From a virus: DNA of 64,000 bases. The position numbers and the translations under genes are program-made. Below the pieces are notes generated by a model. It did no database searches. It saw only the letters and a program-made list of their open reading frames with translations, and had not been told where the DNA came from. How positions within the stretch are numbered: position 1 is the first letter of the stretch; each line of letters starts with the position of its first letter. Positions 34,421-41,596 of the stretch are shown here, in pieces. The stretch covers positions 46,712 through 110,711 of IMG/VR virus record IMGVR_UViG_3300003635_000001. One strand, given 5' to 3'.

Positions 34421-34575
34421 GCGACGAAGTTCGTCTTCGCTTTGCTGGGTCGTTCGGTGACGGGTTAGAGTTCGTGGAAGCCGAAGACGGTGACGGTAAC
34501 AGTATCGACGTGGGGACGTGGGAGCGCGACGGCGACTACCACATTCTGACGTTCGACCCCGAGGATTCGGTATAG
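34417..34575 (+). CDS. tiny acidic protein with GTG start
   Basis: A 52-residue frame using GTG in a GTGA overlap. Strand-rich (VRLRFAGSFGDGLEF, YHILTFDPED). Composition matches other small viral proteins. Confidence 0.6.
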   Translation: MSDEVRLRFAGSFGDGLEFVEAEDGDGNSIDVGTWERDGDYHILTFDPEDSV

Positions 34576-34579
34576 CGCT

Positions 34580-34729
34580 ATGTGGTTTATTTTCGGGATT
34601 GTGACGCAAGCGGGGCCAGTGACCCTATATTCACAGATAAAGTTTTTTATCCTGCTGAATGGGGTCAAACAGCCCACCACCGCCTTCGGGCGAATAGCAA
34701 AACTCGCCGGTTTATATCCGCAAATCTGA
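34580..34729 (+). CDS. doubtful tiny hydrophobic protein
   Basis: A 49-residue frame (MWFIFGIVTQAGPVTLYSQI start) that is hydrophobic and basic and uses codons less GC-biased than neighbours. It fits exactly between the flanking genes, but composition is unlike them, so it may be non-coding. Confidence 0.35.
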   Translation: MWFIFGIVTQAGPVTLYSQIKFFILLNGVKQPTTAFGRIAKLAGLYPQI

Positions 34730-34733
34730 TACC

Positions 34734-34928
34734 ATGAAACAGAAACTCAAATCCAAAATCAGTAGCCTACTTGAGAGGTATGGTTACAAACCAATCGAAG
34801 TAATTCCTCATTGTTGCGAATGCGAGAATGAGGCTGACCACGCCACACAGCAAGCACCCGGTCGCGGGCTTGACTACTGGTGCGAAGACCACTGTCCCGT
34901 CTGTAATCCGAGGGTGAACATTGACTGA
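34734..34928 (+). CDS. small zinc-binding protein
   Basis: A 64-residue protein with a basic helical start (KQKLKSKISSLLERY) and a C-rich second half, HCCECENEADHATQ and WCEDHCPVCNP. The six cysteines and two His would suit one or two zinc sites. Confidence 0.7.
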   Translation: MKQKLKSKISSLLERYGYKPIEVIPHCCECENEADHATQQAPGRGLDYWCEDHCPVCNPRVNID

Positions 34929-35274
34929 CCAACCTGACCCCAACGACCGAGACGCGTTCCTTGAGTGGATGGTCGGACGACAGTTCCGATACGACGTTGC
35001 CACGACGCAAATCCACTTCGAGGGAATCGAACCGATTGTCGAAGAGAGCGAAGTAGAAACCGAGTCCGGTAACGAACTCACCGAGAGCGTCAAAGCCGAC
35101 TCCGTGTACCTACTCGCTGAAGAACTCACCACGACCGACGAGACAGTCGAAGGCGAAGTGACCGAAACCACTGTCCCGACTGTTGACCCAGCCGACGGAA
35201 CCGGCGAGGAACACAAGATTCCCTTCGACACTGTGCGGGTCGCGTGGCTACAAGGAAGGATAGAAGAGATATGA
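34921..35274 (+). CDS. acidic unknown protein with TTG start
   Basis: A 117-residue protein using TTG 8 bases inside the preceding gene. Very acidic, Thr-rich (ETESGNELTESVKAD, VEGEVTETTVPTV), with a C-terminal strand IPFDTVRVAWLQGRIEEI. Unrecognised. Confidence 0.6.
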   Translation: MTDQPDPNDRDAFLEWMVGRQFRYDVATTQIHFEGIEPIVEESEVETESGNELTESVKADSVYLLAEELTTTDETVEGEVTETTVPTVDPADGTGEEHKIPFDTVRVAWLQGRIEEI

Positions 35275-35477
35275 ACGGCTCAAGAGATAATCAAGGTGGG
35301 CGTACTAATCTCCGTGGAGAAACACCGACTCAAGCATTCGGAACAGCAGTGGTAGAAGCTTTTGCTCCACTTCTCCGAGACGCGCTTCAAGGACGTGAGA
35401 TTAACGAGAAGAAAGCACGAGAACGGTTGGAACACCAACTGGAAGGCCGAGGCTTCGAGGTTGAAAAGAAAGAATGA
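35271..35477 (+). CDS. small helical protein
   Basis: A 68-residue protein starting by ATGA. A helical core (TQAFGTAVVEAFAPLLRDALQG) then a charged helix (EKKARERLEHQLEGRG). Possibly a DNA-binding or membrane-associated peptide. Confidence 0.65.
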   Translation: MNGSRDNQGGRTNLRGETPTQAFGTAVVEAFAPLLRDALQGREINEKKARERLEHQLEGRGFEVEKKE

Positions 35478-35782
35478 CCGTCGTTAGTATCCGCTGTCAA
35501 GAGTGCGACGAGGTGAAGCGTGAAGAGAAAATGGCTGGTATTCAGGTGTGCAAGGAGTGTTCGGGCGGCGACACCCCGGACTCACCCGAGGAAGACGACG
35601 ACGCTAACTCCGAAGACGGGTCAGTTAGCAATGGAGGTGGCGTCAGCGAGGAAGAAATCACCGAGGAATCTGACAGTACCCCTACTGACGACGCTGACAC
35701 CGACGAAACGACGGACAGCGCCGAAAGAGACAAGAAGCCGCTTGAAGAATCATTTAACGAGCAAGACCCGCTCGAATGGTAA
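35474..35782 (+). CDS. zinc-ribbon protein with acidic tail ending DPLEW
   Basis: A 102-residue protein with CQECDEVKREEKMAGIQVCKEC near the start, then ~65 acidic Ser/Thr-rich residues ending EQDPLEW. The architecture is a small folded head on a long disordered tail with a hydrophobic tip. The tip matches the last residues of DNA polymerase B. A palindrome copy (35674-35687) is embedded. Confidence 0.7.
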   Translation: MTVVSIRCQECDEVKREEKMAGIQVCKECSGGDTPDSPEEDDDANSEDGSVSNGGGVSEEEITEESDSTPTDDADTDETTDSAERDKKPLEESFNEQDPLEW

Positions 35783-35789
35783 TCCAACA

Positions 35790-36059
35790 ATGCCAACCAT
35801 GATAGTCGAATTTGAAGACGTGAGTGCGACAATGGAAGGAACCGTAATCAAGGTCGAACGGAACACGGGTGGCCGCGAAGGCTACTTCTACTTCGGCCCC
35901 GAGTACATGGAAGAGTTCGACGGCGGGTCGTTTGCACTCTCGGCTGGGCGAGAACTCCCAGCGGAAATCGGCCTGCTACCGGACGGTGAGCGGGAAGCCC
36001 TTCGGGAGAATCTTTTTCCGAAGGACGACGACGAAGACTCCGGTGAGTCTGAAGAATGA
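35790..36059 (+). CDS. small unknown protein
   Basis: An 89-residue protein, strand-rich at first (MPTMIVEFEDVSATMEGTVI, EGYFYFGPEYMEEF), with an acidic tail. No motif. It sits 7 bases after the preceding gene and 1 base before the next. Confidence 0.65.
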   Translation: MPTMIVEFEDVSATMEGTVIKVERNTGGREGYFYFGPEYMEEFDGGSFALSAGRELPAEIGLLPDGEREALRENLFPKDDDEDSGESEE

Positions 36060-36060
36060 C

Positions 36061-36363
36061 ATGGTAAAACCTGTACTCAACGTTCATACTGAATGGGTGG
36101 AGAACAAGTACGGGAAGCACCTCGAATTTCACTGTAGCAATTGCGGGAACATCGAACGCATGGTTCGTCGGAACGCGACGAAATTCTGTTCGTCGTGTGA
36201 CCGTCTCATGCAAGCCGAGAACTACAGTTGTTCGGGGGAAGCGCCTGACCCACAGAATCCAAAGCGATTCCTTCGCAAGACAGCGAAGCGGCGTGGACTC
36301 CCCTACGATTACTACTACCCCGAGGAAGACGAACCGACGACAGACGACCCTTTGGACTTTTAG
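36061..36363 (+). CDS. zinc-ribbon protein ending DDPLDF
   Basis: A 100-residue protein with FHCSNCGNIERMV and KFCSSCDRLMQAENYSC, a zinc ribbon, then a basic stretch (FLRKTAKRRGLPYDYYY) and an acidic end TTDDPLDF. The terminus is close to bacterial SSB tips (DDxxxF), though the fold is different. It may bind nucleic acid. Confidence 0.7.
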   Translation: MVKPVLNVHTEWVENKYGKHLEFHCSNCGNIERMVRRNATKFCSSCDRLMQAENYSCSGEAPDPQNPKRFLRKTAKRRGLPYDYYYPEEDEPTTDDPLDF

Positions 36364-36403
36364 ACCCCAAACGCTTTGCGCGTCGGAATAAGATTATACA
36401 ACT

Positions 36404-36655
36404 ATGGTAGACGTTGGGTCGTTCGACATTTCAGTACACGCGCTCCTTCTCAAGTCTGACCAGTACGAAATACTGGTCGAAGCGAGAGAAGTGATGTACG
36501 GTGACAGGGCCAGTGAAGTGTCGCTGGCTTCTGTGATAGCCCTACTGGCACAGGAAGAGGTAGCGCGAAACAAGGACACGGACACTGACGCACTCATGGA
36601 CGGCGTAACCGAGAGCGACGTTCCCTACGACGTAGACGAGGAATACCCACGATGA
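36404..36655 (+). CDS. small helical protein
   Basis: An 83-residue protein preceded by a TATA-like GATTATACA (about 36391-36399). Helical LKSDQYEILVEAREVMYG and ASVIALLAQEEVAR. A palindrome copy (36534-36547) is embedded in the coding sequence. Confidence 0.7.
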   Translation: MVDVGSFDISVHALLLKSDQYEILVEAREVMYGDRASEVSLASVIALLAQEEVARNKDTDTDALMDGVTESDVPYDVDEEYPR

Positions 36656-36771
36656 TTACTACAGCCATGTATATGTACGGTGTCATTGTTGGTTACAGTC
36701 AACCCGGCCCGGAGATAGGAATGTTTCTTTTCTTCGATATGAGTATGGCCGCTGTTCTTTCCTCATCGTAA
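36652..36771 (+). CDS. tiny Met-rich membrane peptide
   Basis: A 39-residue hydrophobic peptide (MITTAMYMYGVIVGYSQPG and GMFLFFDMSMAAVLSSS) linked by ATGA upstream and TAATG downstream. Function unknown. Confidence 0.5.
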   Translation: MITTAMYMYGVIVGYSQPGPEIGMFLFFDMSMAAVLSSS

Positions 36772-36959
36772 TGATTACGCTCTCAATCGACATGACCGAG
36801 GAACAGGCCGAGGAAATGGTTGCGTCGATTCAGGACGCACTCGAAGAAGACGAACCGTGGACACCGGAACTCACGTTCCAACCCGAAGACGCCGAAAACA
36901 TCCAAAAGAACCTGAAGTTTCAGGTTCGCCACAGCGACCACTACTACGAGAATTTATAG
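36771..36959 (+). CDS. small acidic protein
   Basis: A 62-residue protein, MITLSIDMTEEQAEEMVASI, followed by a Pro/Glu stretch and a strand. Unrecognised; coupled to the preceding gene. Confidence 0.65.
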   Translation: MITLSIDMTEEQAEEMVASIQDALEEDEPWTPELTFQPEDAENIQKNLKFQVRHSDHYYENL

Positions 36960-36964
36960 TAGCA

Positions 36965-36981
36965 GAGGTTTTATAACCTTC
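36965..36981 (+). promoter_or_regulatory. TATA promoter of the 37.0 kb operon
   Basis: AGGTTTTATAACCTT, with inverted flanks, is about 30-45 bases before the ATG at 37010 and belongs to the viral GTTTTATA promoter class. Confidence 0.55.
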
Positions 36982-37009
36982 TACAACCAATTTCTTCCCG
37001 AGATAAGAA

Positions 37010-37609
37010 ATGATTGAACTCGGGGACGTGCTTCAGGGCAAACGAGGTGAGCGTTTCGTAGGCTTAGTGACGGAAGCCGACTTGGAAGAGGTTCGAGTAG
37101 CGAAGTTCGACCGTCTCTACAACAACTACCAAGGGAGCGAACAGTTCGAGCAAGGCTTCATTCGCGCTCGAATCCGTGACGGTGTGTTCCACAAAAATGG
37201 ACACGCCGACGAACTTTCGGAAGCGGTTGCTACGAGGCAAATGGAATCGGAGTCCGGTGAGTTCAGTGGTTCTACCGCGTACAAGTTCGACTCTACGGGG
37301 ACGGAGAGTGTGTATCGCCACCTTAAGGCTGGGGAGAATCCGAAGGCGCTGGACAGCAACGCGGTTCTGTTCGACGCACACAGTAGCCAGTGGCGGACAG
37401 TTGTAGAGGCTGGCTGGCGCTCTGACGGGCTTGCTGACGACCTACTTCGGATGGGTGACGACTCAATAGAATCCGTCTCTACGGTCGTACAGGCCATGCG
37501 AGAAGGGCTGTGGTTGCTCATGACCGCGAACAATGCGACCGTCGCTGATAATCCGAACGTGAACATAGACGGTGAGATTGACCCCGAGACGGGGAACATA
37601 CTCGAATGA
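37010..37609 (+). CDS. unknown protein heading the mini-protein operon
   Basis: A 199-residue, fairly acidic protein with VLQGKRGERFVGLVTEAD at the start and a helical C-terminus (LADDLLRMGDDSIESVSTVVQAM). It is the first gene of an operon whose later members share the IGG(Y/F) motif, but it does not carry the motif itself. No family recognised. Confidence 0.75.
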   Translation: MIELGDVLQGKRGERFVGLVTEADLEEVRVAKFDRLYNNYQGSEQFEQGFIRARIRDGVFHKNGHADELSEAVATRQMESESGEFSGSTAYKFDSTGTESVYRHLKAGENPKALDSNAVLFDAHSSQWRTVVEAGWRSDGLADDLLRMGDDSIESVSTVVQAMREGLWLLMTANNATVADNPNVNIDGEIDPETGNILE

Positions 37610-37989
37610 GTCTACCAGTCGGGTTGGGTGGACTCGTTGATACTGACGAACTCAAGCCCCCACAGGGTCGCAATACGCAAGGCCCGACTGGTTCGAGAGA
37701 GTTCACGACGCTCATGAACCAAATCAACGGAGAAGGGAAGAGCGAGCGCGTGGACTTGAGCATAGGTGGCTACGTCACAATATCCCTATCACCGTACAAC
37801 TGGACGCTTTACGATTGCGAGTATCAGCACGACCCGACTATTGAAGAGAATATCGCTCGCGCCGAGTTCGTTGACGCCGGTGGTCACTCCGAAGCGGTTC
37901 TTCTAATTGACATAGAGAGCGGGGAAGTGGTGTCCGTACAGGTAAATCGTCGGGGCGAACACATGGTCGGTACATATAGTGGCCCATGA
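37606..37989 (+). CDS. IGG-motif protein 1
   Basis: A 127-residue protein whose core is RVDLSIGGYVTISLSPYNWTLY, a beta-hairpin-like motif shared with the next four genes. Later strands AVLLIDIESGEVVSVQV suggest a small beta sandwich. Acts in an unknown process. ATGA overlaps on both sides. Confidence 0.7.
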   Translation: MSLPVGLGGLVDTDELKPPQGRNTQGPTGSREFTTLMNQINGEGKSERVDLSIGGYVTISLSPYNWTLYDCEYQHDPTIEENIARAEFVDAGGHSEAVLLIDIESGEVVSVQVNRRGEHMVGTYSGP

Positions 37990-38330
37990 ACGAGAACCAA
38001 ATCATCATACTGTGGGTCTTCGGTGTTGCTGTGATATACGCACTCGACTGGATTCCGGGGATAGTTTATCTCGCCGCTGTCGCTCCCCCAATATTATATC
38101 ACGCCCGAACCACGTACCCTCGAAAGACGAGCGTGGAAGAAATGGAACACGCGGACTCACACTCGGAGATTGAAAATGACGAGGTGACGGTCGATAGCGA
38201 GTACACGGAGCGAATCGAACTGGAAATCGGTGGCTACGTCGAACTCGAATGCTGGAAGGAAGTGCCGTTCAGCGAAGCCAGCGAGGAAGAGAAAGACCAG
38301 AAGCCACCTCTTGAGAAGTTCTACGAATGA
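37986..38330 (+). CDS. IGG-motif protein 2, membrane-anchored
   Basis: A 114-residue protein with a hydrophobic start (IIILWVFGVAVIYALDWIPG, then a second short segment) and then RIELEIGGYVELECWKEVPF. It looks like a membrane-anchored version of the IGG mini-protein. Coupled by ATGA. Confidence 0.75.
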   Translation: MNENQIIILWVFGVAVIYALDWIPGIVYLAAVAPPILYHARTTYPRKTSVEEMEHADSHSEIENDEVTVDSEYTERIELEIGGYVELECWKEVPFSEASEEEKDQKPPLEKFYE

Positions 38331-38452
38331 CCTACACGTACAAGTCAGAAATCGCAATCGGCGGGTACGTTCGCTTCGAGTACGAACACTCGGGGAAGGA
38401 AGCGCGTGACAGAATGGGTCAATCGCTGGCGAACACGATGGACGAACTATGA
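38327..38452 (+). CDS. IGG-motif mini-protein 3
   Basis: A 41-residue protein: YKSEIAIGGYVRFEYEHSG then a helix SLANTMDEL. Minimal strand-IGGY-strand-helix form of the family. Coupled by ATGA both sides. Confidence 0.7.
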   Translation: MTYTYKSEIAIGGYVRFEYEHSGKEARDRMGQSLANTMDEL

Positions 38453-38571
38453 GGGAAGCAGAAATCGAATTACAAATAGGCGGCTGTGTTCAGTTCGAGT
38501 ACGCGTTGACAGCCGGTGAAGCGCTATCCGGTAAGGGGCAAGAACTGGCGGACGTAATGAACGAACTATGA
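38449..38571 (+). CDS. IGG-motif mini-protein 4
   Basis: A 40-residue protein: AEIELQIGGCVQFEYALTAG then ELADVMNEL. Closely parallels mini-protein 3 (same length, same ending), so a tandem duplication is likely. Confidence 0.7.
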   Translation: MREAEIELQIGGCVQFEYALTAGEALSGKGQELADVMNEL

Positions 38572-38714
38572 AAACAAAGCACGAAACTGTTAACATAAAT
38601 ATCGGCGGATTCATTCGAGTGACCACGAAGCACTACGAACCGGGAGACACAGGAAAGCAGGTGAGTGAAGCACAGGACACGGCGGCGGATGTGCTGGAAG
38701 AGTTCGACCTGTAA
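38568..38714 (+). CDS. IGG-motif mini-protein 5
   Basis: A 48-residue protein: ETVNINIGGFIRVTTKHYEP then AADVLEEFDL. Last of the tandem set, with Phe in place of Tyr. The operon ends here, 30 bases before the tRNA promoter. Confidence 0.7.
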   Translation: MKTKHETVNINIGGFIRVTTKHYEPGDTGKQVSEAQDTAADVLEEFDL

Positions 38715-38744
38715 ATTTGAATCCAGTTCTCTTTTTCGTACCCA

Positions 38745-38762
38745 TAGTTTTATAGGATTATG
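38745..38762 (+). promoter_or_regulatory. promoter of the tRNA cluster
   Basis: The 18 bases centred on AGTTTTATAGGATTATG are identical to those at 22092-22109 before the RHH-like gene. Placed just upstream of the structured leader and tRNAs, they probably drive the tRNA transcript. Confidence 0.65.
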
Positions 38763-38766
38763 GTGA

Positions 38767-38827
38767 GAAGCGTAGGACGCGCCCCGACGCTCCCAACCCC
38801 CCATAACCGGGGCGCGTCACACGCTTC
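38767..38827 (+). ncRNA. strong leader hairpin 5' of tRNA-Gln
   Basis: GAAGCGT pairs with ACGCTTC (7 bp), then a 2x2 internal loop, then GACGCGCCCC pairs with GGGGCGCGTC (10 bp) around a C-rich loop. It ends 5 bases before the tRNA. It may be a processing signal or an independent small RNA. No family is recognised. Confidence 0.5.
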
Positions 38828-38832
38828 AGAGT

Positions 38833-38965
38833 AGTCCCGTAGGGTAGTTCGGCCAATCCTACTGGCCTTTGGACGGACGAAGGAGTGAAGAGGGTTCCAA
38901 CCACCTGACGTAACACCTTCGCCCGGAAGAGAGCCAGTGACCCGAGTTCAAGTCTCGGCGGGACA
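38833..38965 (+). tRNA. tRNA-Gln (TTG) with a 59-nt anticodon-loop intron
   Basis: Acceptor AGTCCCG pairs with CGGGAC (position 1:72 is mismatched), the D-arm contains GGGTAGTTCGGCCAATCC, the anticodon stem CTGGC pairs with GCCAG, and the T-arm is CCGAG-TTCAAGT-CTCGG. The stem halves are separated by an insertion at 38873-38931, between positions 37 and 38, the usual archaeal site. The insert has its own stem (CGAAGG with CCTTCG) that would form the splicing bulge-helix-bulge. The anticodon is TTG. Haloarchaeal tRNA-Gln(UUG) is one of the tRNAs known to carry introns. No CCA is encoded. Confidence 0.85.
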
Positions 38966-39113
38966 ATAGCGCACGAAGGTCTGACCCGCTGTAAAGCGCG
39001 TCGTGCTACAAAATCCCGAAAACCCAATCGGGAGAAACAAGCACTGAAGAAAACGAGAATTGCGCGGCGGTGAGAAATCCGTTCGTAGCATTCTCCGACC
39101 GGATGGGTCATAT
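38966..39113 (+). other. 148-base spacer between tRNAs
   Basis: No tRNA or gene could be folded here. It contains TCCCGA...TCGGGA and GCGCACGA...-type complementary segments, so some structure is likely after transcription with the tRNAs. Probably processed away. Confidence 0.3.
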
Positions 39114-39186
39114 GCCGGGTTGGTTTAGCGGTCTATAATCCCGCTCTGTCACGGCGGGGACGTGGGTTCAAATCCCACATCCGGCG
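39114..39186 (+). tRNA. tRNA-Asp (GTC)
   Basis: Acceptor GCCGGGT pairs with ATCCGGC, the D-arm is GGTTTAGCGGTCTATAATCC, the anticodon arm is CCGCT-CTGTCAC-GGCGG with anticodon GTC, and the T-arm is GTGGG-TTCAAAT-CCCAC. The cloverleaf is complete, with no intron and no encoded CCA. Confidence 0.95.
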
Positions 39187-39210
39187 TGGGTTTCGCACCT
39201 TCCCCAATTC

Positions 39211-39283
39211 GCTCCGTTGGTGTAGGGGCCAATCATGGTTGCCTTTCGAGCAACCGACGAGGGTTCAAATCCCTCACGGAGCA
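39211..39283 (+). tRNA. tRNA-Glu (TTC)
   Basis: Acceptor GCTCCGT pairs with ACGGAGC, anticodon arm GTTGC-CTTTCGA-GCAAC gives anticodon TTC, and the T-arm is GAGGG-TTCAAAT-CCCTC. Very close to haloarchaeal tRNA-Glu as I remember it. The acceptor ends before an A discriminator; no CCA. Gln, Asp and Glu decode codons of the acidic, charge-rich viral proteome. Confidence 0.95.
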
Positions 39284-39339
39284 TTTTCTAATACGGGTAT
39301 CAGCCAACTTATTTAGCCTCGGCGCTACCAGTATGGGTA

Positions 39340-39843
39340 ATGACAAGGTACGAAGTGGCCGGTGACTCCTTCCGAAGTACCTCGTCTGTCATTCGGAAGA
39401 CGAAGCCACCGTTCTTCGAGGAAGCCGACACAGACTCCGAGTTCGGGGTCGATTTCGGTATCACGCCGGACTACGCCAACGACCAGTTCGACGTAGACGG
39501 TGGGTACGCTCGAATGTATGATGGGTCGGCGGCGTGGCACGGCTTCTACGAAGCAACCAATACCCTTACTCTCGAAGCCCCGTCCGGGGTCAACTACCTC
39601 TACGCTGTGTACGACAATACACAGAACAGTCTCGAATACGAGGTGCTGTCTTCGGATTCGCCCACTGGGTCGATTACTGTTAAACTGGCTGAAATCGACG
39701 CGGGCGCTCAAGAAGTAACGAAGGTCAACACCGACCCCAACGTCTCGGTTCCCTCTCAAGGATTCCGTGATAGTTCGGGTGTTCGACAACAGACGATTCA
39801 GTACGACGAAGAACTCCGTTCTCTGGTTGTGATTAAAGAATGA
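39340..39843 (+). CDS. virion-like protein, possible fibre or decoration protein
   Basis: A 167-residue beta-rich protein (TNTLTLEAPSGVNYLYAVYD, GSITVKLAEIDAGAQEVTKV) followed by a larger structural protein with a 4-base overlap. Such paired proteins occur at the ends of fibre operons. No named family. A palindrome copy (39289-39302) sits about 40 bases upstream, in the promoter region. Confidence 0.6.
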   Translation: MTRYEVAGDSFRSTSSVIRKTKPPFFEEADTDSEFGVDFGITPDYANDQFDVDGGYARMYDGSAAWHGFYEATNTLTLEAPSGVNYLYAVYDNTQNSLEYEVLSSDSPTGSITVKLAEIDAGAQEVTKVNTDPNVSVPSQGFRDSSGVRQQTIQYDEELRSLVVIKE

Positions 39844-41204
39844 GTGACGCATACGAACTCGGTACAGCAGAAACGTTCGACAAATACAGTACCCCATACA
39901 ATGTTCTGAAGACGGGGAAACAGACGGTTCAGTTTTCCCACGACCCGTCCAAGTCTCTCACAAAGCGTCGGTATGGGTATTACTCGAATAACGCGTTTTT
40001 CGACGCAACGAATATAGCGTCGAACGAACCAAGTGGAACAATCACAATCTCTACAACAGCGACCGGGACAGATACCGCACGCATTCGTTCTGCTATTGCT
40101 GGACAGTACGTCAGTCAAACGCTGGCGAAGCCGGGTGTCGGTCTTGACGTAGATAGTGCGAATATCAATTACGACGCTGACGGATACGTGTCTACCTCGC
40201 ACGGCCAAATCGCTGTTGGGGCTGGTTGGCACGACGGGTCTTCGGGTGGCTGGGGTGCGGCTGAAAACGGCGGCCCGATTCAGACGTTCCTTGGTCGGGT
40301 TTACACTCCCACAGGCGCGGAAGCGGTCTGTATTTCGGACGGGAATCACGTTCACGGGAGTCCGGTTCCGCAACCCCAGTGGAATCTGGACGACTTGAGT
40401 GGGCAAGACGACGCTGATAACCCCAGCGGTGTCCAACTCCGTCCTGACGACGGTGTAATCAACAACTTCCCCTATACATGGTATGCGTTCGGAGCGCTCT
40501 TCGACGGGATTGTCCCACCCGAGGAAGACGAAGAGGTTCTGTCCCACAAGTTCGTTCCTGACAGTTCCAGTCTTGACCGATCGAATCTGACCCCTATGGT
40601 CATTCTGGACAATGACGGAACGGCGACCGCTATGAGCGCTGAACTCGGTGGAATGCAATTCTCGGTCTACGGAGCGGACATTAAAGGCGGCGAAGGCGGC
40701 GAAGACCGTGGCACTGAAATGACTCGTCTGACTGGTACGAACGCCAATGGGTTCATTTCCGATACTGTCGTGGTCAACAACGAATCAATCGACGTGAATG
40801 CCGAACCCGGTAAGCCAGCACTGGCTGTCAAGCGAGAAACTGGTGTCCGTGACGTTGCGTTCCGCATTGAAGAACTGGGTGTCGAACCCGATACTAACGT
40901 CTATATCATTGCGTGGGACGAGTACGACCCGGCTACAGCACTTGACGGGACGTTCCGACAGCCGAACAAGCCGAGGAATACTGAAGAATCGCTTCTGGAA
41001 GTGAACACGACCTGTACGACCTATACGCCAACGCAAGCAGTTCAGCGTGGGTGGGACAAGGTGAAGGGTGCTAACGACGCTGATATTGCGCCAGTGTCTA
41101 CGACTGACGAGATTCCGATTGACGCTACTCGGGTCTACACGCTGGTCAACGACGGTTCGGCTGGTGACGCCGAGATACTTGTTCGGGGTATTGAAGGGTA
41201 CTGA
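39840..41204 (+). CDS. putative tail spike / receptor-binding structural protein
   Basis: A 454-residue Gly/Ser/Thr-rich protein with a long central loop region and His cluster (ISDGNHVHGSPVP). Later strands IDVNAEPGKPALAVKRETG and NVYIIAWDEYDPATA read as a beta-sandwich domain. It is translationally coupled to the preceding virion-like gene. Its place far from the main tail operon, after the tRNAs, suggests an accessory adhesin. Confidence 0.6.
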   Translation: MSDAYELGTAETFDKYSTPYNVLKTGKQTVQFSHDPSKSLTKRRYGYYSNNAFFDATNIASNEPSGTITISTTATGTDTARIRSAIAGQYVSQTLAKPGVGLDVDSANINYDADGYVSTSHGQIAVGAGWHDGSSGGWGAAENGGPIQTFLGRVYTPTGAEAVCISDGNHVHGSPVPQPQWNLDDLSGQDDADNPSGVQLRPDDGVINNFPYTWYAFGALFDGIVPPEEDEEVLSHKFVPDSSSLDRSNLTPMVILDNDGTATAMSAELGGMQFSVYGADIKGGEGGEDRGTEMTRLTGTNANGFISDTVVVNNESIDVNAEPGKPALAVKRETGVRDVAFRIEELGVEPDTNVYIIAWDEYDPATALDGTFRQPNKPRNTEESLLEVNTTCTTYTPTQAVQRGWDKVKGANDADIAPVSTTDEIPIDATRVYTLVNDGSAGDAEILVRGIEGY

Positions 41205-41239
41205 CTCGTTCCCCTTTTCGGAAAGACTGAAGTAGTGGC

Positions 41240-41258
41240 ATAATAAAGTTATAATATG
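41240..41258 (+). promoter_or_regulatory. leaderless-type promoter before 41256
   Basis: ATAATAAAGTTATAAT runs up to the ATG at 41256 and includes TATA-like AAAGTTATAA. It probably drives the small-gene operon that follows. Confidence 0.45.
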
Positions 41259-41591
41259 CCCGCCGAGTACGGCTTCGTTGGCGATAGCCGCGAAGAGACG
41301 TTACGAACCGAGAAAGTCCAACGCACCGAACTCGAATCTGTCACCATACCCCTATCAGTTGGTGGTTCAGTAACCCTACAGATTCTCGAAGACGTGGAAG
41401 AGTACGTCGGTTCAATTGCCCCAAACAATCACTTCAACGTCAGTGACAGGGGCGGGTATTTCCGGGTTCGTGTCTACCGCAAGAAGAAGGTCTGTACGGT
41501 CGGTGACTGTGCGACGACGGCGGAACAGAAGTTCGACGGAAATTGGCTATGCCCACAGCACCTTGATTCATATACAGCGAGGAACTTCTAA
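41256..41591 (+). CDS. IGG-motif protein 6 with C-terminal zinc knuckle
   Basis: A 111-residue protein containing ELESVTIPLSVGGSVTLQIL, a variant of the IGG hairpin, and CTVGDCATTAEQKFDG with NWLCPQH at the end, a Cys3His zinc site. It links the mini-protein family to a nucleic-acid-binding-like ending. A palindrome copy (41344-41357) is embedded at the motif itself. Confidence 0.7.
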   Translation: MPAEYGFVGDSREETLRTEKVQRTELESVTIPLSVGGSVTLQILEDVEEYVGSIAPNNHFNVSDRGGYFRVRVYRKKKVCTVGDCATTAEQKFDGNWLCPQHLDSYTARNF

Positions 41592-41596
41592 CATAT

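Noticed and set aside
38966-39113. A fourth tRNA between tRNA-Gln and tRNA-Asp
   Set aside because: No T-arm (GGTTCRANNCC) or acceptor pairing could be found.
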